DNA of 64,000 nt from Bradyrhizobium sp. BTAi1 (GTDB lineage: Bacteria > Pseudomonadota > Alphaproteobacteria > Rhizobiales > Xanthobacteraceae), in assembly GCF_000015165.1 (NCBI RefSeq), contig NC_009485.1:6901501-6965500 (forward strand), given 5' to 3'. The translations under genes and the position numbers were made by a program. Position 1 is the stretch's first letter. Each line of letters opens with the position of its first letter. Under the pieces are notes generated by a model. The model was not told the origin of the DNA. It ran no database searches and worked only from the letters and a program-made list of their open reading frames with translations. This document shows, one piece after another, positions 26,907 to 36,373 of the stretch.

Positions 26907-28058
26907 TCAGGACGGCCTGCAAATCCCCTTCAACGCGCGCCACTCCTCGGCGCTCAAGAGCGGCGGGCCGCTGGTCGGGCGGTTCTCGGCGCGCATGCGG
27001 GCCAGCCGGTCCTCACTGAGGGGATGGCTCGCCCAGAGCGACAGCGTGCCGTCCTCCTTGCCGGTGATGCGAACCATCAGTTCACCCATTGGTCGCGTCG
27101 GACGTCCGAGCTTATGCATCACCTGGATTGCGAAGCTGTCGGCGGCCTGCTCCGCCTCGCGCGAATAGGACGCGTCGATCATGGCGCGCGAGGCGAAGAT
27201 CGCGGCGCCAGCGCCGGTGACGTCGCCGAACAACAGGCCGATCAGGAACGAGCTGCCGCCATTGTGGATCAGCTGCCGCAGGTTGTCGCGGTGTTTGAGA
27301 TGGCCGAGCTCATGGGCCAGGACGCCGGCGACCTCGTCCGGGTCGTTCGATTTGTCCAGCAGCCCGCGAAACAGGAAGATGCGTCCGCCCGGCAGCGCGA
27401 ACGCATTGGGAATCGGCGTATCCAGCACCTGCGAGGCGATGCCGTCGTCGAGGCCCGCCGGCCTGCGCAGCGCCGTGACCAGCTTGGCGAACGCCGCCTG
27501 CCCAGCCGCCTCGCTGCAGAGCTTGTCGCCGAACAGCGCCTGGATCTGCACCACGGCCGCCTCGCCGAGATGCCGCTCCATCCTCGGCGGCACCAGGGGT
27601 GTCAGCCGGTCGGCTGCAAAAGGCAGCACCACCAGAACGACCGCGACGATCGAGGCCGCGGCCGCCAACGACCAGCCGACGATGCGCGCGATGGTGCCGC
27701 GGGTGATCCTGTTCTCGTCGATGCGGCTGCAGCGCGCGCACAGCTCCGCCGCCAGCGCCGGGTCGCGGATCTCGAGGCGGGCCAGCGGTGACGCCGACAG
27801 GCAACTGACGCGCAGCGTGCCGGTTGGACCATCGACCCGGCGGATATCCTCGTAAGGCCACGACACGAAATTGTCGGGGCTCCGCAACACGAGCTGGTTG
27901 GCAAGGCCGAGGATGACGGTTTGACGGCGGTTCGACAGTCCGTCGAAATAGGTCGCGGGGCCGCTCGGCGGAGCAGCGTCCTGCGCAGCCGACGTGCCGC
28001 CGACAACACCATCTGCGGGGGTGGGCTCACGATCAGAAGCCGGCGACGTCGAGCCCAT
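26907..28058 (-). CDS. M48 family zinc metalloprotease, membrane-bound
   Basis: A 383-residue protein with a zinc-protease motif HELGH at 249-253 and a downstream Glu in SREAEQAADSFA, the third zinc ligand. One strong membrane segment lies before the catalytic part (IVGWSLAAAASIVAVVLVVL), and a second hydrophobic patch follows the HELGH helix. I take the ATG at 28058 (MGSTSPASDREP); the frame is open further up to 28130, but this would lie deeper in the upstream gene. Its start overlaps the end of the yjgN-like gene by 26 bases, so the two are translationally coupled. The pair probably acts in membrane quality control. Confidence 0.88.
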   Translation of the reverse strand: MGSTSPASDREPTPADGVVGGTSAAQDAAPPSGPATYFDGLSNRRQTVILGLANQLVLRSPDNFVSWPYEDIRRVDGPTGTLRVSCLSASPLARLEIRDPALAAELCARCSRIDENRITRGTIARIVGWSLAAAASIVAVVLVVLPFAADRLTPLVPPRMERHLGEAAVVQIQALFGDKLCSEAAGQAAFAKLVTALRRPAGLDDGIASQVLDTPIPNAFALPGGRIFLFRGLLDKSNDPDEVAGVLAHELGHLKHRDNLRQLIHNGGSSFLIGLLFGDVTGAGAAIFASRAMIDASYSREAEQAADSFAIQVMHKLGRPTRPMGELMVRITGKEDGTLSLWASHPLSEDRLARMRAENRPTSGPPLLSAEEWRALKGICRPS

Positions 28059-29175
28059 CGGCAAACCCTTCGCCCAGCGCGCTGGCCAGATCGCCCCTGG
28101 CGGCGACATTGGCCATGGCCTCGATGCCATACACCCGAACCGAGTCCAGCGCGACCGCCCACATGTCGCGCACCAGATACAGCCGCATCACGACGTTGAC
28201 CGCCAGGATCAGCGCGATGTAGCCAGGCACCATCGCGACCACCAGGAGCATCTGAGTGGCCAGCGCCTGGGCCTGCGGCAGACCGTCTTTTCCCAGCCCG
28301 AGCAGGCTCGTGCCGAGCGCAATCACGGCGCCCAGATAGATCACGTAGACGAGCGACAGCAGGATGAACCAGCCGATCACCTTCCAATAGAGGCCGTGGA
28401 ACGCATTCACGGGAAGGCTCGATTCCAGGCGCACGCCGCCGAACCGGATGCCCGACAGCCACCAGCGCCACTCCACGGCCTTGAACTGCGCATAGACGAA
28501 GGGCAACAGCGGAAACAGCAGGATCGCGAATGGCGCAATCAGCCACAGATACCAAACTTGCTTGAAGAACTCCCAGCCGCGTCCTTCGAAATCACCGCGC
28601 AGATCGCCGTAATGCGAATGCCGCATCTTGTAGCGTTCGAGCGCAGCCGCCCGCCACGGCCACGCCAGTCCGAGCGTCAGCACGGCCAGCAGCGTCCACA
28701 GCATCGCGCGCCCGGCATAGGCCCAGCCCGAGCCATCCATCCAGAACCGCACGCCGCGCCACACCGTGCGCGTCAGGCGGTAGCGACGCGCGCGATAGAT
28801 CGCGAACTGGCCGAACGCGTAGAACGAGATCAGCAGCGGAATGCTGGCGAAGCCCTCGTAACGCTCGGCCTCCACAGTGACGAGAAAGTAGGCAAGGTAG
28901 ATCGGGACCAGGATGGCCATCGCGAACAGGAAGCCGATCAGGAGCTCCTTGCCGCGACCGGTATATTCGGCGGAATCGCCGTCGACCGATGTGTTGACCC
29001 ACAGGTGCCGGCGAATGTCGGTGGCCAGCCAGAACCGATAGAACCCGAGCGTAATCAGTTCGATGGCCGCACCGCGGCTGACCAGTCGAAAGAACTCGCT
29101 GCGCGCGCCGGAGAAAGTGACAGAGAGCGGCGGAAGCGGCGGAGGCTGCTGCGGAACGAAACTCATCTGGTTCAC
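28033..29175 (-). CDS. YjgN family (DUF898) polytopic membrane protein
   Basis: A 380-residue protein with about eight to nine hydrophobic segments. The family pattern is clear: an N-terminal FSGARSEFFRLVSRGAAIEL, the FYRFWLATDIRRHLW block, and later repeated GDLRGDFEGRG and RYKMRHSHYGD elements typical of DUF898. The function of YjgN is not known. It is co-directional and overlapping with the M48 protease gene, an arrangement often seen in rhizobia, so the two may form a unit. A perfect CGGCCGG/CCGGCCG dyad lies about 105 bases upstream of its start. Confidence 0.85.
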   Translation of the reverse strand: MNQMSFVPQQPPPLPPLSVTFSGARSEFFRLVSRGAAIELITLGFYRFWLATDIRRHLWVNTSVDGDSAEYTGRGKELLIGFLFAMAILVPIYLAYFLVTVEAERYEGFASIPLLISFYAFGQFAIYRARRYRLTRTVWRGVRFWMDGSGWAYAGRAMLWTLLAVLTLGLAWPWRAAALERYKMRHSHYGDLRGDFEGRGWEFFKQVWYLWLIAPFAILLFPLLPFVYAQFKAVEWRWWLSGIRFGGVRLESSLPVNAFHGLYWKVIGWFILLSLVYVIYLGAVIALGTSLLGLGKDGLPQAQALATQMLLVVAMVPGYIALILAVNVVMRLYLVRDMWAVALDSVRVYGIEAMANVAARGDLASALGEGFADGLDVAGF

Positions 29176-29382
29176 GGCTCACGACTCCGACACACGCAAC
29201 GACATGCAAAATACCTCGGAGATTCGTCGCCGCGGCGAATCCGAGGTTCGAGGTTGGTGACGCATTTTGTACGCAAGTCGGCCGGAAAAAAACACCGGCC
29301 GGGGCGACACGCGAATAAATATCTGCAGCCCAGCCGACGGGCGAGCGCAGGCATCCGCCTGCGTCGCCGATACGGCGGCGGC

Positions 29383-30555
29383 TTATGACGTCTTGTCGAA
29401 CAATTCCCGCCCGATCAGCATGCGGCGGATCTCGCTGGTGCCGGCGCCGATCTCGTACAGCTTGGCATCCCGCAGCAGCCGACCAGTCGGATAGTCGTTG
29501 ATATAGCCGTTGCCGCCCAGCAGCTGGATCGCGTCCAGCGCGCACTGCGTCGCCTTCTCCGCGGCAAACAGAATGGCGCCGGCGGCATCCTCGCGCGTGG
29601 TTTCGCCGCGATCACAGGCCTTGGCAACCGCATAGACATAAGCGCGCGCGGCATTCATCGTCGTATACATGTCGGCGACCTTGCCCTGGACCAGTTGGAA
29701 GGTGCCGATCGGCTGGCCGAACTGCTTGCGCTCATGCACGTAGGGCAGGACCACGTCCATGCAGGCCTGCATGATGCCGAGTGGACCTGCCGCCAGCACC
29801 GCGCGCTCGTAGTCAAGCCCTGACATCAGCACGTTGACGCCGCGGCCGACCTGCCCCAGCACGTTCTCCTCCGGCACTTCGCAGTCCTCGAACACGAGCT
29901 CGCAAGTATCCGAGCCGCGCATGCCGAGCTTGTCGAGCTTCTGCGCCGTGGAGAACCCCTTCATGCCCTTCTCGATGATGAAGGCGGTGATGCCGCGCGG
30001 TCCACCTTGCGGATCGGTCTTGGCATAGACCACCAGCGTTTCCGCCACGGGACCGTTGGTGATCCACATCTTGCTGCCGTTGAGCACGAAGCGGTCGCCG
30101 CGCTTGTCGGCGCGGGTCTTCATCGACACCACATCGGAGCCGGCCTGCGGCTCCGACATCGCCAGCGAGCCGACATGCTCGCCGGAGATCAGCTTGGGCA
30201 GATATTTGCGCTTCTGCGCTTCGTTGCCGTTGCGGCGGATCTGGTTGACGCAGAGATTGGAGTGGGCGCCGTAGGACAGGCCGACCGACGCCGAGGCGCG
30301 CGAGATCTCCTCCATGGCGATGCAGTGCTCGAGATAGCCCAGGCCGGCACCACCATACTCCTCCTCGACCGTGATGCCGTGCAGCCCGAGTTCGCCGATC
30401 TTGGGCCAGAGGTCACGCGGAAACTGGTTGGAGCGGTCGATCTCGGCCGCGCGCGGGGCGATTTCGTTCTGCGAAAAACCGGCCACCGTGTCGCGGATCG
30501 CATCGGCGGTCTCGCCGAGGTCGAAATTGAACATGCGTTGCGCGTTGGCGATCAT
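29383..30555 (-). CDS. ivd: Isovaleryl-CoA dehydrogenase
   Basis: FAD enzyme of leucine catabolism that converts isovaleryl-CoA to 3-methylcrotonyl-CoA, passing electrons to ETF. The 390-residue length is right. The segment SGLDYERAVLAAGPLGIMQA carries the catalytic Glu in the position special to isovaleryl-CoA dehydrogenases. The FAD/substrate motifs LAMSEPQAGSDV and WITNGP, and the C-terminal IGAGTSEIRRMLIGRELF, are standard. I start at the ATG at 30555 (MIANAQRMFNFDLG); the open frame runs to 30666 but the extra residues do not resemble the family. Other leucine genes are not next to it in this window. Confidence 0.93.
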   Translation of the reverse strand: MIANAQRMFNFDLGETADAIRDTVAGFSQNEIAPRAAEIDRSNQFPRDLWPKIGELGLHGITVEEEYGGAGLGYLEHCIAMEEISRASASVGLSYGAHSNLCVNQIRRNGNEAQKRKYLPKLISGEHVGSLAMSEPQAGSDVVSMKTRADKRGDRFVLNGSKMWITNGPVAETLVVYAKTDPQGGPRGITAFIIEKGMKGFSTAQKLDKLGMRGSDTCELVFEDCEVPEENVLGQVGRGVNVLMSGLDYERAVLAAGPLGIMQACMDVVLPYVHERKQFGQPIGTFQLVQGKVADMYTTMNAARAYVYAVAKACDRGETTREDAAGAILFAAEKATQCALDAIQLLGGNGYINDYPTGRLLRDAKLYEIGAGTSEIRRMLIGRELFDKTS

Positions 30556-30778
30556 GACAGCGGCCTCCTGCTTATCTTCTGCTTTGCAACAAATCGGCGT
30601 AGCCATATTCCGTGACGTGGCGCTTGTCACGCCCGGCGTCCAGGAAACAGCAGCGCCGCAGCGCAAGATCCCTCCTTGGGGCCTCCGTCAAACTCCCCGC
30701 TTGCCCAGCGCGCCCGGGCAGGATGTAATCGCGCCCAATATCGTCGGACATCAAGAATCCGGCCAGGAGGAGACATCC

Positions 30779-32074
30779 ATGCTCGGGACGACCATTACGG
30801 CCGACATCCGCAGGCCTGTCGCGACAGGCGAGCGCGCCATCGACGAAGCCAGTCGCCGCGCCGCGTCGCTGCCGCTCGACGCGTTCGATCCCGGCAATCC
30901 CGAGCTGTTCCGCAGCGACACGCACTGGCCCTATTTCGACCGGCTGCGCCGCGAAGATCCCGTGCATTACTGCAGGGACTCGATGTTCGGTCCGTATTGG
31001 TCGATCACCCGCTACGACGACATCATGGAGATCGAGACCAATCACGCCGTGTTCTCATCGGCCTCGGCGCTGGGCGGCATCACCATCCGCGACATCGATC
31101 CGGAGCTGCGCCGCGAGAGCTTTATCGCGATGGACCCGCCGCGCCACGCCGCCCAGCGCAAGACGGTGGCGCCGATGTTCACGCCGACGCATCTCGACGA
31201 GCTCGCGATCAACATCCGCAAGCGCTCCGCCGAGTGCCTGGACAATCTGCCCCGCGGCGAAGTGTTCGACTGGGTTGATCGCGTGTCGATCGAGCTGACC
31301 ACGCAGATGCTGGCGGTGCTGTTCGACTTCCCCTGGGAGGATCGCCGCAAGCTGACGCGCTGGTCAGACATCACGACCACGATCCCCGGACCGGACGGGC
31401 TGGTCGCCACCGAGGACGAGCGCCAGGCCGAACTGATGGAGTGCGCGCGCTATTTCGCACGGCTCTGGCAGGAGCGGCAGAACCAGCCGCCGAAGAGTGA
31501 CCTGTTGTCCATGATGGCGCATAGCGACGCGACGCGGAACATGGACCCGAAGAATTTCCTCGGCAATCTCGTATTGCTGATCGTCGGCGGCAACGACACC
31601 ACGCGCAACACCATGTCCGGCAGCATCTATGCGCTCAGCCAGAATCCCGATCAGTACCGCAAGCTGAAGGACAACCCGGCCCTCATCGACAGCTTCGTGC
31701 CCGAAGTGATCCGCTGGCAGACCCCGCTGGCCCATATGCGCCGCACGGCGCTCGAAGACATCGAGTTCCGCGGCAAGCAGATCAAAAAGGGCGACAAGGT
31801 GGTGATGTGGTACGTCTCGGGCAACCGCGACGAGACCGCCATCGCGCGCCCCTACGACTTCATCATCGATCGCGCCCGTCCGCGGCAGCATCTGTCATTC
31901 GGCTTCGGCATCCACCGCTGCGTCGGGCTGCGGCTTGCCGAGCTGCAGCTCAAGATCATCTGGGAAGAGATCCTGAAGCGTTTCGATCATATCGACGTGA
32001 TGGACGAGCCCAAGCGGGTCTATTCCAGCTTCGTCAAGGGATACGAGACATTGCCGGTCAGGATTGCGGCCTAG
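30779..32074 (+). CDS. Cytochrome P450, CYP153 family (first copy)
   Basis: Soluble haem monooxygenase of 431 residues. CYP153 enzymes hydroxylate the terminal carbon of medium-chain alkanes and similar chains. Signatures: HWPYFDRLRREDPVHYCRDS near the start, the oxygen-binding helix GGNDTTRNTMSG, WQTPLAHMRRTALEDIEF, and the haem-binding FGFGIHRCVGLRLAELQL. These agree closely with CYP153A6. The ATG follows CCAGGAGGAGACATCC. No ferredoxin or ferredoxin reductase gene is adjacent, so partners must come from elsewhere. A dyad CGTGAC/GTCACG sits at 30611-30631 upstream, possibly regulatory. It is followed 222 bases later by a second CYP153. Confidence 0.93.
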   Translation: MLGTTITADIRRPVATGERAIDEASRRAASLPLDAFDPGNPELFRSDTHWPYFDRLRREDPVHYCRDSMFGPYWSITRYDDIMEIETNHAVFSSASALGGITIRDIDPELRRESFIAMDPPRHAAQRKTVAPMFTPTHLDELAINIRKRSAECLDNLPRGEVFDWVDRVSIELTTQMLAVLFDFPWEDRRKLTRWSDITTTIPGPDGLVATEDERQAELMECARYFARLWQERQNQPPKSDLLSMMAHSDATRNMDPKNFLGNLVLLIVGGNDTTRNTMSGSIYALSQNPDQYRKLKDNPALIDSFVPEVIRWQTPLAHMRRTALEDIEFRGKQIKKGDKVVMWYVSGNRDETAIARPYDFIIDRARPRQHLSFGFGIHRCVGLRLAELQLKIIWEEILKRFDHIDVMDEPKRVYSSFVKGYETLPVRIAA

Positions 32075-32206
32075 AGTCAACTCGACGATTTGAAACGATG
32101 ACGATCCACCAATCTCCGTCATGATGAGGAGCCGAGGGTGACGACGTGTCCGTCATAGCCCAACAGGCGACGGCGGACGAAATCCAGACCTGTTTCCGGC
32201 CCCGGA

Positions 32207-32233
32207 CTGCTTCCGCGTCGCTCGCAATGACGG
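32207..32233 (+). repeat. Partial copy of the CTCGCAATGACG intergenic repeat
   Basis: The bases CTCGCAATGACGG preceded by a degenerate TGCTTCCGCGTCG look like one half of the palindrome seen complete at 38345-38425. Only the right half is present, between the two CYP153 genes. Confidence 0.55.
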
Positions 32234-32296
32234 ACGGCAGGCCATACTTGATCCATTGTTAGGGTTTGGAGCATTTCTCCAGAAAAGGACCACCCC

Positions 32297-33568
32297 ATGA
32301 CCGCCCAGGCCGCGCTTCGTTCCGACCATGCCGATCTGCTGCGCCAGGCGCGGCTGGAGGCCTATTCGACGCCGATCGAGGACTTCCATCCCGGAGCACC
32401 GCGCCTGTTCCAAAGCGACACGATCTGGCCGTGGTTCGAGCGGCTGCGCAAGGAAGCGCCGGTGCATTACTGCACCAAGGCGCCGATCGAGCCGTATTGG
32501 TCCGTCACGCGCTACCACGACATCATGCATGTCGACACCAACCATGCGATCTTCTCCTCCGATGTCAGCAATGGCGGCATCATGATTCGCGACGTGCCGC
32601 CCGGCTATGAATGGCCGAGCTTCATCGCGATGGACGAGCCCCGCCATGGCGAGCAGCGCAAGACGGTGTCGCCGATGTTCACGCCGGATCATCTCGACGA
32701 GATGGCGGTGCTGATCCGGCAGCGCTCGGCCAAGGTGCTGGATTCGCTGCCGCGCAACGAGACCTTCAACTGGGTCGAGAAGGTCTCGATCGAATTGACG
32801 ACGCAGATGCTCGCGACCCTGTTCGACTTCCCGTTCGAGCAGCGGCGCAGGCTGACGCGCTGGTCCGACGTGTCCACCGCGCTGCCCAAGAGCGGCATCG
32901 TGTCGTCGGAGGACGAGCGCCGCCGCGAGCTCGCCGACTGCGCCGAAACCTTCGGCCGGATGTGGAAGGAGCGCCAGGCCAATCCCGGCCGCGACCTGAT
33001 CTCGATGATGGCGCACAGCGAGGCGACGCGGCACATGACGCCGGACAATCTGATGGGCAACCTGATCCTGCTCATCGTCGGCGGCAACGACACCACGCGT
33101 AACACCATGACCGCCTCGGTGCTGGCGCTGAACGAGAACCCGGCCGAGTATCAGAAGCTGCGCGACAATCCGGCTTTGATCGACACCATGGTGCCCGAGG
33201 TGATCCGCTGGCAGACGCCGCTGGCGCATATGCGGCGCACAGCGCTGGTCGATACCGAGCTCGGCGGCCAGAAGATCAGGAAGGGCGACCGCGTCGTGAT
33301 GTGGTACGTCTCGGGCAACCGCGACGAGGAGGTGATCGAGACTCCCGACGCCTTCATCATCGACCGCAAACGGCCGCGCATCCACCTCTCCTTCGGCTTC
33401 GGCATCCACCGCTGCGTCGGCATGCGGCTGGCCGAACTGCAGCTGCGCATCGTCTGGCAGGAGATCCTGAAGCGCTTCGACCGCATCGAGGTCGTCGGCG
33501 AGCCGAAGCGGGTCTATTCCAGCTTCGTCCGCGGCTATGAGTCGCTGCCGGTGCGCATCCCGGGGTGA
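32297..33568 (+). CDS. Cytochrome P450, CYP153 family (second copy)
   Basis: A second CYP153 of 423 residues. It shares with the first the WYVSGNRDE block, the oxygen-binding helix GGNDTTRNTMTA and haem-binding FGFGIHRCVGMRLAELQL, but differs in the substrate-proximal N-terminal third (for example DVSNGGIMIRDVPPGYEW against SALGGITIRDIDPE). AAAAGGA precedes the ATG. The tandem pair presumably came from duplication and then diverged in chain length or shape preference. No redox partner genes are adjacent. Confidence 0.93.
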   Translation: MTAQAALRSDHADLLRQARLEAYSTPIEDFHPGAPRLFQSDTIWPWFERLRKEAPVHYCTKAPIEPYWSVTRYHDIMHVDTNHAIFSSDVSNGGIMIRDVPPGYEWPSFIAMDEPRHGEQRKTVSPMFTPDHLDEMAVLIRQRSAKVLDSLPRNETFNWVEKVSIELTTQMLATLFDFPFEQRRRLTRWSDVSTALPKSGIVSSEDERRRELADCAETFGRMWKERQANPGRDLISMMAHSEATRHMTPDNLMGNLILLIVGGNDTTRNTMTASVLALNENPAEYQKLRDNPALIDTMVPEVIRWQTPLAHMRRTALVDTELGGQKIRKGDRVVMWYVSGNRDEEVIETPDAFIIDRKRPRIHLSFGFGIHRCVGMRLAELQLRIVWQEILKRFDRIEVVGEPKRVYSSFVRGYESLPVRIPG

Positions 33569-33579
33569 GCGCTTCCGAG

Positions 33580-33793
33580 CCTCACCCTGATGAGCCCGCC
33601 CGGAGGCGGGCGTCTCGAAGGGCGAGGCCGGGACAGCGGCCTCATGGGTCGAGACGCGCCGCGAGCAAGACTGTTTGTGTTGGCCCGCCTCTCGCGCGGC
33701 ACTCCTCACCATGAGGTTTGGAGTTCCGCCTGTTGGGCGGCGGCGCCCCTCATGGTGAGGAGCCGCGCAGCGGCGTCTCGAACCATGAGGCCG
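33580..33793. repeat. Palindromic intergenic repeat with CCTCACCATGAGG units
   Basis: This gap after the second CYP153 gene holds several related units: CCTCACCCTGATGAG, then the hairpin CCCGCC/GGCGGG, CTCACCATGAGG, CCTCATGGTGAGGAG and CGTCTCGAACCATGAGGCC. Such mosaics are typical of dispersed intergenic repeats of Bradyrhizobium and Rhodopseudomonas; that is from general knowledge of those genomes. It probably folds into hairpins in RNA. Confidence 0.7.
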
Positions 33794-33908
33794 CCAACTC
33801 CCTATAAGAATCCGGCATGGCCGGGTGAACCAAATTCAATGGGCCCCGGTCGCCATTTCTGGCTAAATCATCCGCTGCACCATCGGTGCGCATGAACCGC
33901 AGGACGCC

Positions 33909-34454
33909 ATGGCCGCTTCCGACACGCCGACGACAGGTCCCGACTGGCCGCTCGCCATCTACGAGGCGCTGAAGGCGGCCGATGTCCGGCAGCTCTGCTA
34001 CGTGCCCGACGCCGGCCATTCCCGCCTCATTCGCCTGGCGCATGACGATCCCGCGATCGCCACCACTGTCCTGACCACCGAGGAGGAAGGCGTGGCGCTC
34101 TCCGCCGGCGCCTGGCTCGGCGGCCAGCGCGCGGTGCTCCTGATGCAGTCGAGCGGCGTCGGCAATTGCGTCAACATGCTGTCGCTGCTTTCGAGCTGCC
34201 GGTTCCCGTTCCTCACTTTCGTGACCATGCGCGGCGAATGGGCCGAGTTCAATCCGTGGCAGGTGGCGATGGGCAAGGCGACGCCGGCCGCCTTCGACAT
34301 CATGGGCGTCACCGTGTTCCGGCTGGAGCGGCCTGACGACGCCGGCGAGATGGCGGCCGCAGCCGCAAGGCTCGCCTTCGACAGCGATCAGGCCATCGCC
34401 GTGCTGATCTCCCAGCGCATGATCGGCGCCAAGAAGTGGACGGAGGGCAAGTGA
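33909..34454 (+). CDS. ThDP-dependent decarboxylase, alpha (pyrimidine-binding) subunit
   Basis: A 181-residue protein equal to the N-terminal domain of ThDP decarboxylases, like the alpha subunit ComD of sulfopyruvate decarboxylase or the first half of phosphonopyruvate decarboxylase. LCYVPDAGHSRLIRLAHDD is the pyrimidine-domain start and TTEEEGVALSAGAWLGGQRA holds the activating Glu. It ends exactly where the beta subunit begins: its TGA stop shares one base with the next ATG. The two chains are thus made together and presumably form a heteromer with the active site at the interface. The substrate is unknown. Confidence 0.82.
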   Translation: MAASDTPTTGPDWPLAIYEALKAADVRQLCYVPDAGHSRLIRLAHDDPAIATTVLTTEEEGVALSAGAWLGGQRAVLLMQSSGVGNCVNMLSLLSSCRFPFLTFVTMRGEWAEFNPWQVAMGKATPAAFDIMGVTVFRLERPDDAGEMAAAAARLAFDSDQAIAVLISQRMIGAKKWTEGK

Positions 34455-35035
34455 TGAACACAGCGCTCGACCGTCGCGCCGCCGTGCAGGCGCTGCTGCA
34501 GGACCGCGGCGACCTGCTGGTGATCAGCGGCCTCGGCTCGTCCTCCTACGACGTGTTTGCGGCCGGCGATCATCCGGCGAACTTCTATCTCTGGGGCGCG
34601 ATGGGCGGCGCGGCCATGATGGGACTCGGCCTCGCGCTGGCGCAACCGTCGCGACCGGTGGCCGTCATCACCGGCGACGGCGAACAGTTGATGGGGCTCG
34701 GCGGCCTTGCGACCGCGGCGGCGAAGAAGCCCAGCAATCTGTCGATCATCGTGCTCGACAATGCGCATTTCGGCGAGACCGGCATGCAGATGAGCCATTC
34801 CGGGCTCGGCGCGAGGCTGGAGCTGATCGCCTCGGGCGCGGGCTTTCCCTCCGTGAGCACGATCGCCGATCAGGTTGCGCTCGATGCGTTCCGGCCGAAG
34901 CTGCGCGACCGTGCAGGTCCGCATTTTGCGCGCGTCGTGATTTCCACCGATCACGTCGACCGCGCCCTTCCGCCGCGCGATGGCGTGTTCCTGAAGAACC
35001 GCTTCCGCGGCCATCTCGGCTATCCGGTCAGCTAG
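34454..35035 (+). CDS. ThDP-dependent decarboxylase, beta (pyrophosphate-binding) subunit
   Basis: A 193-residue protein corresponding to the C-terminal ThDP domain. The motif TGDGEQLMGLGGLATAAAKK followed by SIIVLDNAHFGETG is the metal and diphosphate binding GDG...N motif. I start at the ATG at 34454 (MNTALDRRAAVQALL), which overlaps the alpha stop by one base. An upstream in-frame ATG at 34436 lies inside the alpha gene. Together with alpha this makes a split 2-oxoacid decarboxylase related to sulfopyruvate and phosphonopyruvate decarboxylases. The neighbouring acyl-CoA genes hint that its aldehyde product may be further oxidised, which is unproven. Confidence 0.82.
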   Translation: MNTALDRRAAVQALLQDRGDLLVISGLGSSSYDVFAAGDHPANFYLWGAMGGAAMMGLGLALAQPSRPVAVITGDGEQLMGLGGLATAAAKKPSNLSIIVLDNAHFGETGMQMSHSGLGARLELIASGAGFPSVSTIADQVALDAFRPKLRDRAGPHFARVVISTDHVDRALPPRDGVFLKNRFRGHLGYPVS

Positions 35036-35197
35036 ACCATGGTTGCCACGCACCTTTCATGTGTCGAAGCAGGCAAGGCTGACCAGCCGCAACGCTGGCA
35101 TTCCAAGCTTGCCAAGCACCGCACGCTTCGTCATAGGCTATCATCAACACATAGAGGGAGACCGCGGGACGTGTGATCACGGCCCACGGAGCAAGGA

Positions 35198-36364
35198 ATG
35201 ACAGAACAGCATCAGCACGACGACTACGCAGACATCCGCGACGCAGTGGCGAAACTCTGCGCCCAGTTCCCCGGCGAGTATTGGCGCAAGCTGGATCGCG
35301 AGATGGCCTATCCGTCGGCGTTCGTCGATGCGCTGACGCAGGCCGGCTATCTCTCCGTGCTGATTCCCGAGGAATATGGCGGCGCCGGCCTCAAGCTGTC
35401 GGCTGCGGCCGCGATCCTCGAGGAGATCCAGCGCGCCGGCTGCAATGGCGGCGGCTGCCACGCCCAGATGTACACGATGGGCACCGTGCTGCGGCACGGC
35501 TCGGCCGAGCAGAAGGCCAAATGGCTGCCGAAGGTCGCGAGCGGCGAATTGCGGCTGCAGGCGTTCGGCGTCACCGAGCCGACCTCGGGCACCGACACCT
35601 CGTCGTTGAAGACCTTCGCCAAGCGCGACGGCGACAGCTACATCGTCAACGGCCAGAAGATCTGGACCAGCCGAGCCGAATATTCCGACCTGATGATCCT
35701 GCTCGCGCGCACCACGCCGAAGGACCAGGCGCAGAAGCGCACCGACGGACTCTCCGTCTTCATCGTCGACATGCGCGAGGCCAAAAAGGCCGGGCTCACC
35801 ATCCGCCCGATCCGGACGATGATGAACCACGCCACGACGGAGGTGTTCTTCACCGACATGCGGGTGCCGGCGGAGAATTTGATCGGCGAGGAAGGCAAGG
35901 GCTTCCGCTACATCCTCTCCGGCATGAACGCCGAGCGCATCCTGATCGCCGCCGAATGCGTCGGCGATGCGAAATGGTTCATCGCCAAGGCGACCAACTA
36001 CGCCAAGGAGCGCGTCGTGTTCGGCCGTCCGATCGGCCAGAATCAAGGCATCCAGTTTCCGATCGCCAAGGCCTATGCGTCGATGCGCGCGGCCGAGCTG
36101 ATGGTCAAGGAAGCCACCCGCAAATACGAGGCTGGGCAGGATTGCGGCGCCGAGGCCAACATGGCCAAGATGCTCGCGGCGGACGCGTCGTTCGAGGCGG
36201 CCAACGCCTGCATCCAGACCCATGGCGGCTTCGGCTTCGCCGAGGAGTACGACGTCGAGCGCAAGTTCCGCGAAACGCGGCTGTATCAGGTGGCGCCGAT
36301 CTCGACCAACCTCATCCTGTCCTACGTCGCCGAGCACGTGCTCGGCATGCCCAGGTCTTACTGA
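35198..36364 (+). CDS. Acyl-CoA dehydrogenase
   Basis: FAD-dependent enzyme of 388 residues that introduces a 2,3-double bond into an acyl-CoA. Motifs: FGVTEPTSGTDTSSLKT (flavin binding), WTSRAEYSDLM, and the C-terminal GGFGFAEEYDVERKFRETRL with the catalytic Glu. The middle RTTPKDQAQKRTDGLSVFIV is usual. It is first of a three-gene set, followed after nine bases by a CaiB-type CoA-transferase and then a MaoC-like hydratase. A short-chain or branched dicarboxyl-CoA such as methylsuccinyl-CoA would fit such a set, but specificity cannot be read. Confidence 0.88.
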   Translation: MTEQHQHDDYADIRDAVAKLCAQFPGEYWRKLDREMAYPSAFVDALTQAGYLSVLIPEEYGGAGLKLSAAAAILEEIQRAGCNGGGCHAQMYTMGTVLRHGSAEQKAKWLPKVASGELRLQAFGVTEPTSGTDTSSLKTFAKRDGDSYIVNGQKIWTSRAEYSDLMILLARTTPKDQAQKRTDGLSVFIVDMREAKKAGLTIRPIRTMMNHATTEVFFTDMRVPAENLIGEEGKGFRYILSGMNAERILIAAECVGDAKWFIAKATNYAKERVVFGRPIGQNQGIQFPIAKAYASMRAAELMVKEATRKYEAGQDCGAEANMAKMLAADASFEAANACIQTHGGFGFAEEYDVERKFRETRLYQVAPISTNLILSYVAEHVLGMPRSY

Positions 36365-36373
36365 GGTCCTGCG

